Below are positions 25,158 through 36,372 of a DNA stretch of 64,000 nt, in pieces. The stretch comes from Selaginella moellendorffii. Its lineage: Eukaryota > Streptophyta > Lycopodiopsida > Selaginellales > Selaginellaceae. Every line of letters begins with the position of its first letter. Within the stretch, counting starts at the first letter, position 1. Below the pieces are notes generated by a model. It had not been told where the DNA came from. It was given only the letters and a program-made list of their open reading frames with translations, and searched no databases. Made by a program: the position numbers and the translations under genes. The stretch covers positions 817,437-881,436 of the forward strand of contig NW_003314337.1 of assembly GCF_000143415.4 (NCBI RefSeq). The letters are read 5' to 3'.

Positions 25158-26928
25158 TGTGAGACACAAAATCCCTAGGCCCCAAAGTGGAGCCGGAAAG
25201 GGTGCCACGTGGTAGTGGCTGAAGCGAGAGCCAAACGAGTGTAACACGTTTGGACCAAAAGCTCCGACTTGAAAAGTCAAGAGCGGGAGTGGAACTCCCA
25301 ACGAAGTGCTCGAGGAACGAGCACGAAGCGAGCAAAAGGCGAGGCTCCAAAAAAGGGACCCAAAAAGGGCCAACACATGACACGTGGGAGTGTCCGAGAT
25401 GGACTCGAGTTGGAGTCCGAATTGGAGTCCGAGATGGACCCGAGTTGGAGTCCGAAGTGGAGTCCGAGATGGACCCGAGTTGGAGTCCGAAGTGGAGTCC
25501 GAGATGGACCCGAGTTGGAGTCCGAAGTGGAGTCCGAGATGGACCCGAGATGGAGTCCGAGATGGAGCCCGAGATGGAGTCCGAGATGGAGTCCGAGATG
25601 GACCCGAGATGGAGTCCAAGATGGAGTCCGAGGTGGACCCGAGGTGGACCCGAAATGGAGTCCGAGATGGACCCGAGATGGAGTCCGAGATGGAGTCCGA
25701 GATGGACCCGAGATGGACCCGAGATGGAGTCCGAGATGGAGTCCGAGATGGAGTCCGAGATGGAGTCCGAGATGGAGTCCGAAGTCGAGACCGAGACCGG
25801 GACCGAGCCCGAGACCGGGACCGAGACCGAGACCGAGGCCGAGGCCGAGACCAAGCCCGAGCCCGAGTCCGAGTCCGAGTCCGAGTCCGAGTCCGAGTCC
25901 GAGTCCGAGTCCGAGTCCGAGTCCGGAGCCTGAGAGGGTGAAAGCCCAAAGCGTTCGTCTCCCAGACCCTGGGGGGTTTGGTGAGCTCCAAAAGTATAGT
26001 AGGGGGAGGACTGCAGTGGAGCCAGTTTGGCCAGGAAAGGCCAGTTTGGCCCAGGAAGGCCGGACCCAGTGTTGGGTGATGAGCTGCCCACTGGGAAGTC
26101 CAAGACTAGAGTGAACACAGACCGACAAGCGGGGTAGCTTGGTGAAGTGTTCAAGAGCCGGCTCTAGTTCCCCCGGGAGATCGACTGGCCGATGCTCCCA
26201 GTCCAAGTGTGGGTGGCACTACCTACTTGGATACCTGGTGTGGCTCAACGGAACCCGCTCTAAGCCCATGGCTAGAGCACCTATGGGCAGAAGGCGAGGA
26301 GAGTACCCAGGTGGCTTGCGTAAGGCCACGGTGTTCCGAAATGTTGTCCCAAAGGCCCAGACTGTGGAAAGGAAGAGGAGCAGTCCTCTGGGGTGGTGAC
26401 CAAGGACACAGTCGGGTGGTGAGGAAGTCCCAGAGGACCGTGGGACTTAGTGGTCGGGCATGTGGGTCTCGATCCAGTGGCAGTGTTGGCAAACACGGCC
26501 AGGGGCAGAAAGGGACTTAGTGGGGATTGACAGAGGGATATTGGGGAAGGCTATTCCCCTTGTCGGTGGGCATCCTAAGGATGCTAAGGAGTGGATCTGA
26601 GATGACCACTCACGGATGGTTTGCCTAGTCTTGGAGAGCCAAGACTGGGATGCAAGTGGTATTGGACTACCAGTGTGGCAAAGGTGATTGGGCATGGCCT
26701 TAGCGTAACGGGCTGCTATGTCGGTGGTACCTTTGAGTGTCGGTCATGGGATCGGACACGTGGAGCACTTGGACCAAGTGCAAATGTTGAGTGGCATGGA
26801 TGCCATTCTTGGGGCTAGCAAGTCCCAAGTCCTGGATTGGACTTATGGAGGTTGTGAATGAGACTCCTCCAAGTGGTCGGAGGTGTGGTTAAGTGACTAA
26901 AGTAGAATGGAAAATTTAGTCGCTTACA
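25158..26928 (+). repeat. 5' LTR of LARD copy 1
   Basis: 1,771 bp, TGTGAG...TTACA. It contains a tandem region about 25390-25935 made of GAGTCCGAGATG-type dodecamers passing into GAGACC and then GAGTCC hexamers. Confidence 0.93.
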
Positions 26929-26931
26929 ATT

Positions 26932-26944
26932 TGGTATCGGAGCT
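26932..26944 (+). other. primer-binding site of LARD copy 1
   Basis: TGGTATCGGAGCT lies three bases after the 5' LTR. It complements the 3' end of initiator tRNA-Met except for one position, which is the same variant as in the gypsy element. Confidence 0.88.
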
Positions 26945-29900
26945 GTTCCTTAGTCCGACTTTTATTGGTGCTCAAGTATATCACCACTAGTGTTGGCATC
27001 GGAAGGTCCGAGGAGTGGGCCTATCCTTGAGGAGTAGCAAGTCGGGAAGACATGGCTCTCCATTACAGTTCATGTGTGAACTTGTAGACGAGGTGGTGGA
27101 TAGAAAAGGGCCAATAATGGAACGACTTTGGGATCTTGGGAATAGTGCAAGGTTTTCCTCATTGAGTTGAGGATGTGATCCGGATGAGCATTTGTCTCAG
27201 CAAATTGGCTAAGGTTGTTGTGGTAAACAACTAAAGTTGGGATCACGGGAAAGATAGAGACTCCAAAACAATAAAGGAGTCACAAGATTATCCTCATATA
27301 GTTGAGGTTGGTGCTCATGAATGTGAGACCAGAGGTAATGACCGTGGGAGGTCAAATACGGAAGAGGACTCAAGTCCTTGAAATGGTAGCCGGGGCTACC
27401 TTTAATAAATGCTGGAACAACCCAAGGAGTTGGGGGGTGTACTTAGAGATGAGTGGTATTCTCATCACATGGACAAGTAGTCCTAAGGGGCAAAAGTTGC
27501 CTCTAGAGAACAAAAACAAGTGTCAGAGTAACACTTGTGAAAATAGTCCTTCTGAGTAGGGCAGGAATGCAGGAAGTGTATTCCAGTGAGCTAGTGCCTC
27601 ACAAGTGGGACCTTCCGGGTCTGTGGATGAACCAAGTCCAAAACTGCTGGATGACTCAAGTAGAGTCAAGGAAAGGTCCTAAAAGGACTGATTGAAGCAT
27701 TTGGACTGAGGTGTGTTGTACCCCATGAAGGATGGGGGGGGGATCATAGGATCCAAGGATGGGAACAGAGGGTATCTCATCGATGGCAAAATGTGCCATG
27801 CTAAAGTTATGGGAAAGGTGTTCCCAGAAGAAAACAACTTTGACACAAAGTTGTATGTGACCTCTATGGTGCAGTGCTAACGGATGGTTGGCATGAGAAA
27901 GAGCGGTGTTGGTCTTGGCAAAGACTTAAACACGAAGGGGAAGTGTCATAGAGGTAGGCTCGTGGAGCCGATGGTGTGGAGACACCAAATGTGCCAAGGT
28001 GTGATACCTTGAGGCTATGTTGGTGGGTTCATGAGAACCCCTTGCCAAAGGAATCCCAATGGAAATGGGAATGGCATAGCCTAAGCTGCAGAGCATGCAA
28101 TTGGAGTGTGGTGACCCAGATAATGATGGAGGTGTGAAAGCACCAAGCAATGAGTTGTAGGACTTGACAACTATGAGGCAACTAAGCAAGAGGTGCAAAA
28201 TAACTGGCTAAATGGGTAGAGGGTAGCTACCCAAGACTTCTAGCATAGGGAAGTCAGATATACCCTTACGGGGGATAAGTTGCTTATGTTGCGATATAGT
28301 AAGTCAATGTCATAAAAGGAAATACTCATTGTCAAGAAAGCCATCATTGGGACACCCGAACACTCTAGAACACCAGATGGTGGTGTTTAATGTCGCGAGG
28401 GCAATGGATAAAGCCCAAGGGACTAAGTCCTTAGCGAATGATGGATAGAAAGTGCTATCCAAATGTCCAAGGTTGCGGAGACAGGAGAGGACTGTCTACC
28501 CAAGTTGGACAAAGCCAAAAATGGAATTTTGGCAAGGCTAGTGATGGGCATGTAAAGGCCCATAAGCAACAATGTAATCCCAGTGTGTGGGATTATAAGA
28601 CGAGCATACCCGGATTGAGGAACCACTCCCTGGGCTATTGGGTAGGTTCATCCCTAAGAATACTTGCTAAGGCATGATAGAAAGTGCAAAGCTATCCTCC
28701 TGGTCTGGAGGAGAATGACCAAAGGAAAGGTGTGAAACCAAAAAGCAAGAAGTAAGGGGATAGAACCGAACCGTAGGAATCAAAGGGCATAACCAAGGTT
28801 GGTTATGCCAGCTGGGAGTGGAGAATCAAGTGGGGGCTCGAGGGTGTTGCCGCTAGCAATCGTGATGCCATGGAGAGTCTAAAATATGGAATTGTCCATG
28901 TTAGACTATGTGGCATTTGGAAGGCTTGCAAAAAGGGAGGCCTTAGCAAGCTGAGGGACAGAGTTCCTTCAAGGTTCCCAAAGACGATTCTAGGGAGCTT
29001 AGTACCTAGAAAGGCCAAGTGTAAATGGTTCATGGAACGCGCGAAATCAGAGTGGCGCAGCAGAAGCGTGGTCTTGAAGCTTGCCATGAGGCAAGGCTAT
29101 CAAGGTTAGGGAAGTAGTTCCCGAGTGTTCAAAGAGAGGGCTTTGAACGAAAGTCGATGGTCAAGGACTTTCACGCTTATGCAGGAACCATGTTACAGTG
29201 GTCGGAGGACTTGCCAAGCGAGATTGGCACGTCGGGGGAACAAATACCCTAGTTGAAGGTGATAACTTCAAAAAGGGTGGGCCATGGGGCCGAGCATGGA
29301 GGAGTCCATGCATGATCACAGACATGTCAAGTGAGAGGACTTGGCAGTGTGGAGGAACTAGGTTCCTAAGCTGTGATCTGTAGCGCGCTTTAAAAATAAG
29401 TTGGTGCACCGGCGTGGGGAGTCACGCCAGGCATCTTGTGTGATGCCGTCCGTAGATGCATATACGGAGGTTGGGTTCGAGTCCCGACCCTCTAGTGCTT
29501 GGGTTCGAGTCCCAAATCACTAGGGCGTGGTGATGGTTTGGAATATGAGGACACTCATATTTCGGTGGTCATGGACTCTCAGTGTGGAGACTGGTTTGGG
29601 CACACCGCCAAGCGAGGGATGCCTCGGAGTCGTGATGCACGGTTAGATTGCTTAAGTGTGAAAGCTCAGCATATCTAACTTGAACGCTTTGGTGCAAGTG
29701 GCACCAAGGTCGTGGTGAGTGAGATGGGGACACCTAATCTCAGTTGCTATGAACCCTTGGCCGTAAGGGCTGGCTTGGGTGCACCGCTAAGTGTGGGGGA
29801 TGCCCCCGGGGTTATAGTCAACAACTTGGAGGTCTAGAAGACCAAGTACCTCTTGGCAACTCTGTTAAGGTGCCAAGGTGAAATCACTAGGTGATCTTAT

Positions 29901-31025
29901 GGCCAGATAAGGACAAGGTCCTTGGTTGGCTAAGGAATGAAGTTCCTGGTTCAAAATGTTGAAATTGAACTGTTTAAGGTGGTGTGGCTTGGTCGTGATG
30001 ACCAAGTGGGAAGAGCACCTAAGGGAAATAAACTATGTCCGTGCGATGGCATAGTGAGTCCGAGGAAAGTAGTCTCTATAAAAGACCCATGGGAGGGTCA
30101 CGAAGTTGGGCCGTGGATAGAGCCCATAGCAGAAGATGCTAAAGGGACTTACTAAGGGTGAACATCCTCCGGACTTGGCAAAGAAGAGTCTTTGCTATGG
30201 AACCGAAACAATACCTCAAGGAGGGAGGTAGAGATTCGATGTTGCTTGGTGCAACAATCAACGGATAGGAGCAAAAGATGAGTGGCCAAGATAGGGCCGT
30301 GGAATCCCTTGGAAGGAATCCAAGTGACAAAGTTAGGCGAGGAACACTAATGTGTTGGACGCTAACAAGTTGCGGGAAAGGAAGTGTGTTTCCAAGGAGG
30401 GATTCCGAAATGCTCCGATTTGGCGAAAGTGGAAGCTCCAAGGGAGGGAGCGGTAAGGTAGCCAAATGATAGGGCCATGAACAGCCCTAGCACAAAGTAT
30501 GATAACTGGAACTTTGGCACGAAATAGAAGAGAGGATGATGGTGCCCTCGAGTAGAGAACTTCCTAGGATGGGAAGTGGAGTTGCACAAAAGGTGCAAGG
30601 CAAGGTGTCGGAGACACCTAGGAAATTGACTCCAAGAAGTCAAAATTCAAAGTTCCAAAGTGCAGAGGTTATATCGATGGAAATTGAGACTACTCGAGAA
30701 GGAGTAGTGGGATTGACTTAGAGAAGGGTCTCTAAGAGGTTTAGCGAGAACTAAACCAATAAAAGGAGAGAACCACTATATGTGGTCCAATCAGTCTTTG
30801 AGTTGGAGAGACTACCCTCCTTAGAGGATATGCAAAAGGCATGGTGAGCCTTCAATGTCCAACCATTGACGAATATGGAGAAGGCATGGTGAGCCTTCAA
30901 TGTCACACCATTGACAAATATTGGCTACGCGCCAAGGATGGAAATGGTAACACATGCGGGTGTTACTTTATAAAATGGTTCACCGTTCGATGAGGACATC
31001 GAACTTCGTCTATGGGTGGTGGAGT
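26945..31025 (+). other. LARD interior, non-coding
   Basis: About 4 kb without recognisable protein motifs on either strand. Short frames here are not conserved with the older copy at 5755-8051. The structured cluster at 29407-29523 is the only distinctive object. A purine-rich GGGTGGTGGAG just before 31026 may serve as polypurine tract. Confidence 0.7.
29407..29523 (+). other. tRNA-like hairpin cluster in LARD interior
   Basis: Successive hairpins are GGCGTG/CACGCC (29411-29428), GGCATC/GATGCC (29430-29447), CCGTA/TACGG (29450-29467), and a T-arm-like GGTTGGG...CCCGACC (29469-29489). Then comes a longer helix, CTAGTG plus TTGGG paired with CCCAA plus CACTAG (29492-29523). Both T-arm-like loops contain GGTTCGAGTCC, the consensus pol III B box. 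The order resembles a class II tRNA with an extra acceptor/T-arm minihelix. Confidence 0.5.
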
Positions 31026-32808
31026 TGTGAGACACAAAATCCCTAGGCCCCAAAGTGGAGCCGGAAAGGGTGCCACGTGGTAGTGGCTGAAGCGAGAGCC
31101 AAACGAGTGTAACACGTTTGGACCAAAAGCTCCGACTTGAAAAGTCAAGAGCGGGAGTGGAACTCCCAACGAAGTGCTCGAGGAACGAGCACGAAGCGAG
31201 CAAAAGGCGAGGCTCCAAAAAAGGGACCCAAAAAGGGCCAACACATGACACGTGGGAGTGTCCGAGATGGACTCGAGTTGGAGTCCGAATTGGAGTCCGA
31301 GATGGACCCGAGTTGGAGTCCGAAGTGGAGTCCAAGATGGACCCGAGTTGGAGTCCGAAGTGGAGTCCGAGATGGACCCGAGTTGGAGTCCGAAGTGGAG
31401 TCCGAGATGGACCCGAGATGGAGTCCGAGATGGAGCCCGAGATGGAGTCCGAGATGGAGTCCGAGATGGACCCGAGATGGAGTCCGAGATGGAGTCCGAG
31501 GTGGACCCGAGGTGGACCCGAAATGGAGTCCGAGATGGAGTCCGAGATGGACCCGAGATGGAGTCCGAGATGGAGTCCGAGATGGACCCGAGATGGACCC
31601 GAGATGGAGTCCGAGATGGAGTCCGAGATGGAGTCCGAGATGGAGTCCGAGATGGAGTCCGAAGTCGAGACCGAGACCGGGACCGAGCCCGAGACCGGGA
31701 CCGAGACCGAGACCGAGGCCGAGGCCGAGACCAAGCCCGAGCCCGAGTCCGAGTCCGAGTCCGAGTCCGAGTCCGAGTCCGAGTCCGAGTCCGAGTCCGA
31801 GTCCGGAGCCTGAGAGGGTGAAAGCCCAAAGCGTTCGTCTCCCAGACCCTGGGGGGTTTGGTGAGCTCCAAAAGTATAGTAGGGGGAGGACTGCAGTGGA
31901 GCCAGTTTGGCCAGGAAAGGCCAGTTTGGCCCAGGAAGGCCGGACCCAGTGTTGGGTGATGAGCTGCCCACTGGGAAGTCCAAGACTAGAGTGAACACAG
32001 ACCGACAAGCGGGGTAGCTTGGTGAAGTGTTCAAGAGCCGGCTCTAGTTCCCCCGGGAGATCGACTGGCCGATGCTCCCAGTCCAAGTGTGGGTGGCACT
32101 ACCTACTTGGATACCTGGTGTGGCTCAACGGAACCCGCTCTAAGCCCATGGCTAGAGCACCTATGGGCAGAAGGCGAGGAGAGTACCCAGGTGGCTTGCG
32201 TAAGGCCACGGTGTTCCGAAATGTTGTCCCAAAGGCCCAGACTGTGGAAAGGAAGAGGAGCAGTCCTCTGGGGTGGTGACCAAGGACACAGTCGGGTGGT
32301 GAGGAAGTCCCAGAGGACCGTGGGACTTAGTGGTCGGGCATGTGGGTCTCGATCCAGTGGCAGTGTTGGCAAACACGGCCAGGGGCAGAAAGGGACTTAG
32401 TGGGGATTGACAGAGGGATATTGGGGAAGGCTATTCCCCTTGTCGGTGGGCATCCTAAGGATGCTAAGGAGTGGATCTGAGATGACCACTCACGGATGGT
32501 TTGCCTAGTCTTGGAGAGCCAAGACTGGGATGCAAGTGGTATTGGACTACCAGTGTGGCAAAGGTGATTGGGCATGGCCTTAGCGTAACGGGCTGCTATG
32601 TCGGTGGTACCTTTGAGTGTCGGTCATGGGATCGGACACGTGGAGCACTTGGACCAAGTGCAAATGTTGAGTGGCATGGATGCCATTCTTGGGGCTAGCA
32701 AGTCCCAAGTCCTGGATTGGACTTATGGAGGTTGTGAATGAGACTCCTCCAAGTGGTCGGAGGTGTGGTTAAGTGACTAAAGTAGAATGGAAAATTTAGT
32801 CGCTTACA
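31026..32808 (+). repeat. 3' LTR of LARD copy 1
   Basis: 1,783 bp, almost identical to the 5' LTR. The net 12-bp size difference equals one repeat unit in the tandem region (about 31258-31815), so replication or recombination slippage explains it. Confidence 0.93.
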
Positions 32809-34550
32809 CCTTTCCTCAAAGTGGCAAGGGTCCCAGACCAGCATCCCTGCCTTGTCGAGTCGTGGGAATGGAGAGGGAAGCGACTCCTTCTGCTCCTCAT
32901 GTGGTGTTGTGGGAGAGTCCGGATCTGATTTCCTCACTTGTTGCAAGTGCGCAGGGTCCACCTGGTGTGTTTCCTCCTGTACTCTTGCATGTACGGGATC
33001 AGGGATGAGCCCGGCCACGTCTGCAAGAGTTTCTGGGTGGGACGAGGGGTTCCCACCAGCTGGGCATGAACTTGACGCATTCCCATAAGCAGGGAGTGTG
33101 CCAGCTGCCCAGTCCTTCCGAGTCCTGAGGTTCTTTGTTAGAATTGTGAGAGCTGCACGACGTGCGTCCCACAGAGAGATGTTCCCCACGTCTACCCCAT
33201 CCTCTAGTTGGTGAGTTAGCTGCGAGACTTCTTGCTGGATTCGCTGTGCCGACTCTCGACACACCTGTTTCGTGAACTGCTCACTGTTCCAAAAGACTAT
33301 ACCACCGCTTGCAGGCTTCGGCAAGACCAAGTGTAGACAATCTGTGCTATCTCCACCCTGTCTCAAGTCCGTGCAGCGCCTTGTCACTGGGGGCTGTGGA
33401 CTGGATCGGGGCCTCACACTTGAGGAACGAGCTGGTGAAGCTGGGAGTGAAGCTCTGGGCTTGTTTGTCAGGTCCGACAAGCATCTGTGGGCAAACTTCA
33501 GTGTCCGAAGAGGCAGCTCCTTGTTCAGTCCTAGGACCACGGCTGAACGATCTGGCTCTCTGGAGATCTCTTGGCTTGGTTGTGCCTCTGAATGGGGGAT
33601 TGTGAACTCACCTTCTAGTGAGGCTTCCATGTTGAGCCTGCAGGAAAGAAGTGCATCGTCCTGTTCCCCTCTGTTTTTGGACGTTCTGGGTGGGGCAGAC
33701 TTGAGTTCTCCTATCCCACGTCCTGGCTTTGCTGCTGCTGCACGTGCTGCTGCTCTGGTGGTGACGCCTGCCCTGACCCTGGTGTGCCGCTCCTGTACTT
33801 CTGTGAGACATCCATCCCTGTGAATCCCCTCGACGGCGAAAGTGCTTGGGATAATTCCCCGCAAGCCTTCCTAACTTGTAACTGGCCCGAGACCCTCACG
33901 AGGCTCCTGAACTCCAGCCAATGACCAAGCAAGTGGGTGAGGGGAGGTAGCTTCGTCCTCTCCACCACTCTCAATGGGCACCTCATCTCTGGCTTGGCTT
34001 TTACTTCCAGCTTGTTCCAGGGCCTGGCCATCCCCCAGCCCTGAAACATCCACCACTTCTATCCCGTGGTTCTCATCTTGCTGGGTTGCTTCCTTGCGTG
34101 GCTCGCTTGCTGCCTTGCACAGCAATGTTCTCGCCGTTGATACAGAGGGCCCTTTCCTGTCCTGGCTTGCTGCTATACGTGTGCCAGAACCCCGACCTTG
34201 TAACAGGCCTCCTCGCGGGAGTCGAATGCTGAGGCCCCTACCTCGCCCTCCACGACCTTGAGAGCTCAGTTTGATGGGTGTGGATGCTGTGATTCCCCTG
34301 CGGCTGTTCTCCATGCTGCTGACAGGGGAGTGAGTACACAGCAGAAGCAAAAAAAGGGGAACAATACTTCCCTGAATCTCACGGCGGATGCCCCCGCCGA
34401 CGGTAGCAAGTGTGGGGAGATTGCACGCTCTCCCCTGAGCGCTCTACTACCTCTGGCTGCGCCTCCGATCACGGCAGCCATGGTACTGGGCGCCTTCCTC
34501 CACTTCCTCCCCAAAAAACGTCCAACATTAGGGTTTTTTGCGCGCAATGC

Positions 34551-36248
34551 AATCCGGCGAGATCGCTAAACATATATGTACATTACCCCAATCCCAAAGG
34601 GATCGAAACTACATTGAGAGCGCACTCTCGAAGAAACTAGTGAAACTATGAGCGCGAACGCCCGGCGCTGCTCTTGGGCCGTCCGCCTCCCAGGTGACTC
34701 CACCGCGGAGCTTGAAGCCACCTGCTTCGCCTCGCCACTCCTCCACTCGATCACAATGATGCCAAGCCAGACGAACACCATGTTGATCTAGCTCGACGTC
34801 GTCGCAGCCAAGCGGTCCAACTCGAGCACGATGACCCGGCGTCGCTCATGGGTCACTCGCCTCCAAGGTGACTCCACTGCACAAGCTGAAGCCACCTGTT
34901 ACGCCCCAAGACGTGATGCTGTGTCTTGGAGCGCCTACCTCCCCAGTGTACTTCCAGCACTAAGTCGGTGCCCATTGCGAACAAACTCCAAGGCGTAGAA
35001 CAAGCAAGGTGTGAGCCTCCTCCAGCTCTAGACTAGAGCGTGCTACCTTGCCTCCCACACTAGACAAGTGCGCTGGCCCCCTTCAATGATATACGAGCCC
35101 CCGTTGCCGGCATCGCGACAATCACAAGGCTTGCAAGCCTCCGCGAACCTCCTCAAAGGACTAGCCCTGAAGCAAGAACCATGTGGGATTCCCTCCGCGA
35201 GCAAACCAACTTGGCCATCCGCCACTGGCCCCCTTTGTGACAGCACTTCCCTGTCACTAGATCCAAAAATGCGCCCATAGTGTCTTCCACGTCCATCCAC
35301 CACGGACACTTCGCTATGTCGGGATGTCGTCCCGAACTGTCCTCCACCAGTCAACAAAGATCCCATGACTTGGTCGTGTTTCCACGACTCAAGTCGCCAA
35401 GAACTTCCGACACATGCAGCTTCACGCTCTCCGTACCTTAGTCGCCACCTTGCATGGCCTGACCTAAGGCGAGAAATCCCGCTCGAAGCTGCGAGACCAG
35501 CAACCGTGGCGTTTCCACCATGTTGCTGCCGTGCCAACCACATGCAACGAAGATCCCTGACACTTAGAGTGGCCGGATCGAAGATCCCGCCGCCACCCTA
35601 AGTCCTGCCCTAACCGCAGTTAGCCAAGAACCCTAACCCTAGCCACGAATTAGGGCAGGTGAGAACTGAGACCGTGAAGAATTTTTGCCTGCGCTTCTGG
35701 GAGGGTGTGAGCCTCCCTCCCAGCTATCCCCCTGTGAATTTTTGTGGAAAAATTCCAAGCCGTTCAGGAGTTATGAGCTCCCAAAAAACTTGAAACCATG
35801 AGAAGCGAAAAAAGAAGAGGAGGAGAGGAGAGCGTCCAGCTGCTGCAGCCGTGGTGGTCCTGACTGCCCTCTCCACTCCTCCAAATCTCTAAGCCCCGAA
35901 AAACCCTAGCCGCCGCCGAAGAACCCTAAAAACAGCAGCGACCTAGGGCCAGCGAGATCTCCAGATCCGTGGCAGATCTCGCCGCGGCCTTCTAGGAGGA
36001 TGAGAATCTACACTCCTAGAAGCCCCCCGTCGAATGAATCGAGGTTTCTCCCAGCCGTTTGGGAGATATCGATAAAAACGATAGAGAGCGAGAGAGAAGA
36101 GGAGAAAGAGGAGGGAGACGAGCTCCGTGTGTTGCTGCCACGGTCTGCGATGCTTGTGCCGCCCTGGACGCTGGCTCCCTCCCTCTTTCTCACACTCTCT
36201 CTCTAGCGCCTTCGAGCTCTCTCCTCAAACAACTTAGGGCAATGCCGC
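34551..36248 (-). mobile_element. family B element B1, full length
   Basis: About 1.7 kb on the minus strand. The 3' tail at 34551 (GCGATCTCGCCGGATT) is shared with LINE A. The 5' end near 36248 reads CCCTAAGTTGTTTGAGG. A 166-codon frame (35543-35043, ATG) and a 71-codon frame (34781-34566) persist in other B copies but match no family I know. There is no RT, so it is a candidate non-autonomous partner of LINE A. Confidence 0.8.
35043..35543 (-). CDS. unrecognised 166-aa frame in family B
   Basis: Starts with ATG and is open in B1, B2 (57923-57423), B3 (59629-59129) and B4 (60624-60124), and partly in B5 (63900-63577). I do not recognise the protein. It is rich in Gly, Arg, Ser and Cys, with no signal peptide, membrane segment or catalytic motif. 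The copies are so similar that an open frame may persist simply because they are young. Translation is unproven. Confidence 0.25.
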   Translation of the reverse strand: MWLARQQHGGNATVAGLAASSGISRLRSGHARWRLRYGEREAACVGSSWRLESWKHDQVMGSLLTGGGQFGTTSRHSEVSVVDGRGRHYGRIFGSSDREVLSQRGPVADGQVGLLAEGIPHGSCFRASPLRRFAEACKPCDCRDAGNGGSYIIEGGQRTCLVWEAR

Positions 36249-36372
36249 AATCCGGCGAGATCGCTGAACGTGTATGTACATTCCCCATGTCCCAATGGGA
36301 CTAATACAAAAAATGGGCGTGCCGCCCTCTCAATGAGCTACTCTACGTGATCCTCATATGCCGCAGCTAGAC

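Larger units (their letters stand above)
25158..32808 (+). mobile_element. complete non-autonomous LTR retrotransposon (LARD copy 1)
   Basis: 7,651 bp with LTRs 25158-26928 and 31026-32808, iMet-type PBS at 26932 and TSD CCTTT (25153-25157 and 32809-32813). The interior of about 4.1 kb has no gag or pol motifs and no long plausible frame. LTR length and a large non-coding interior fit the LARD class. The near-identical LTRs and intact TSD show a recent insertion. It must use proteins in trans, plausibly from the gypsy family at 1-5754, which has the same PBS variant and LTR 3' terminus. Confidence 0.93.
23296..34314 (-). pseudogene. LINE A1 ORF1 (RNA-binding Gag-like), split by LARD and stopped
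   Basis: ATG at 34314. Coding runs 34314-32814, skips the LARD with its TSD, and resumes 25157-23296. At the insertion the frame joins as HFEER/IQSSPLP. A TAG at 33871-33873 interrupts it in frame. The N-terminus is Gly/Arg-rich. The C-terminal half has a DUF4283-like region (VSFHPWIPRF...IALWDVP) and a zinc knuckle CNFCQRAGH. In A1 the knuckle lost 3 bp compared with A2 (one Glu, near 23790), giving H-x3-C instead of H-x4-C. The role inferred from the family is RNA binding in the LINE RNP. Confidence 0.85.
18708..34550 (-). mobile_element. LINE family A, copy A1, full length, interrupted by a LARD
   Basis: A non-LTR retrotransposon on the minus strand. The 5' end is at 34550 (GCATTGCGCGCAAAAAACCC) and the 3' end at 18708 (CGCCGGATTT). 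Without the LARD (25158-32808) and one TSD copy it is about 8.2 kb: 5' UTR 34315-34550, ORF1, overlapping ORF2, and a 3' UTR of about 120 bp with a hairpin. There is no poly(A) tail and no obvious TSD. Both ORFs carry disabling changes. Confidence 0.9.

Noticed and set aside
23296-26154. A 952-codon minus-strand frame
   Set aside because: It is LINE ORF1 running by chance into the hexamer array of the inserted LARD LTR. The TSD and LTR boundary at 25158 show the join is artificial.
25104-26206. Long Asp/Ser-, Glu/Ser-, Arg/Pro- or Leu/Gly-repeat proteins on both strands (also 8069-8973 and 30925-32086)
   Set aside because: Low-complexity translations of 6- and 12-bp LTR repeats, open in several frames at once; no start context or conservation independent of the LTR.
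34566-34781. 71-codon frame at the 3' end of family B as a real protein
   Set aside because: It overlaps the structural 3' tail, has no recognisable features, and is open in copies that are nearly identical anyway.
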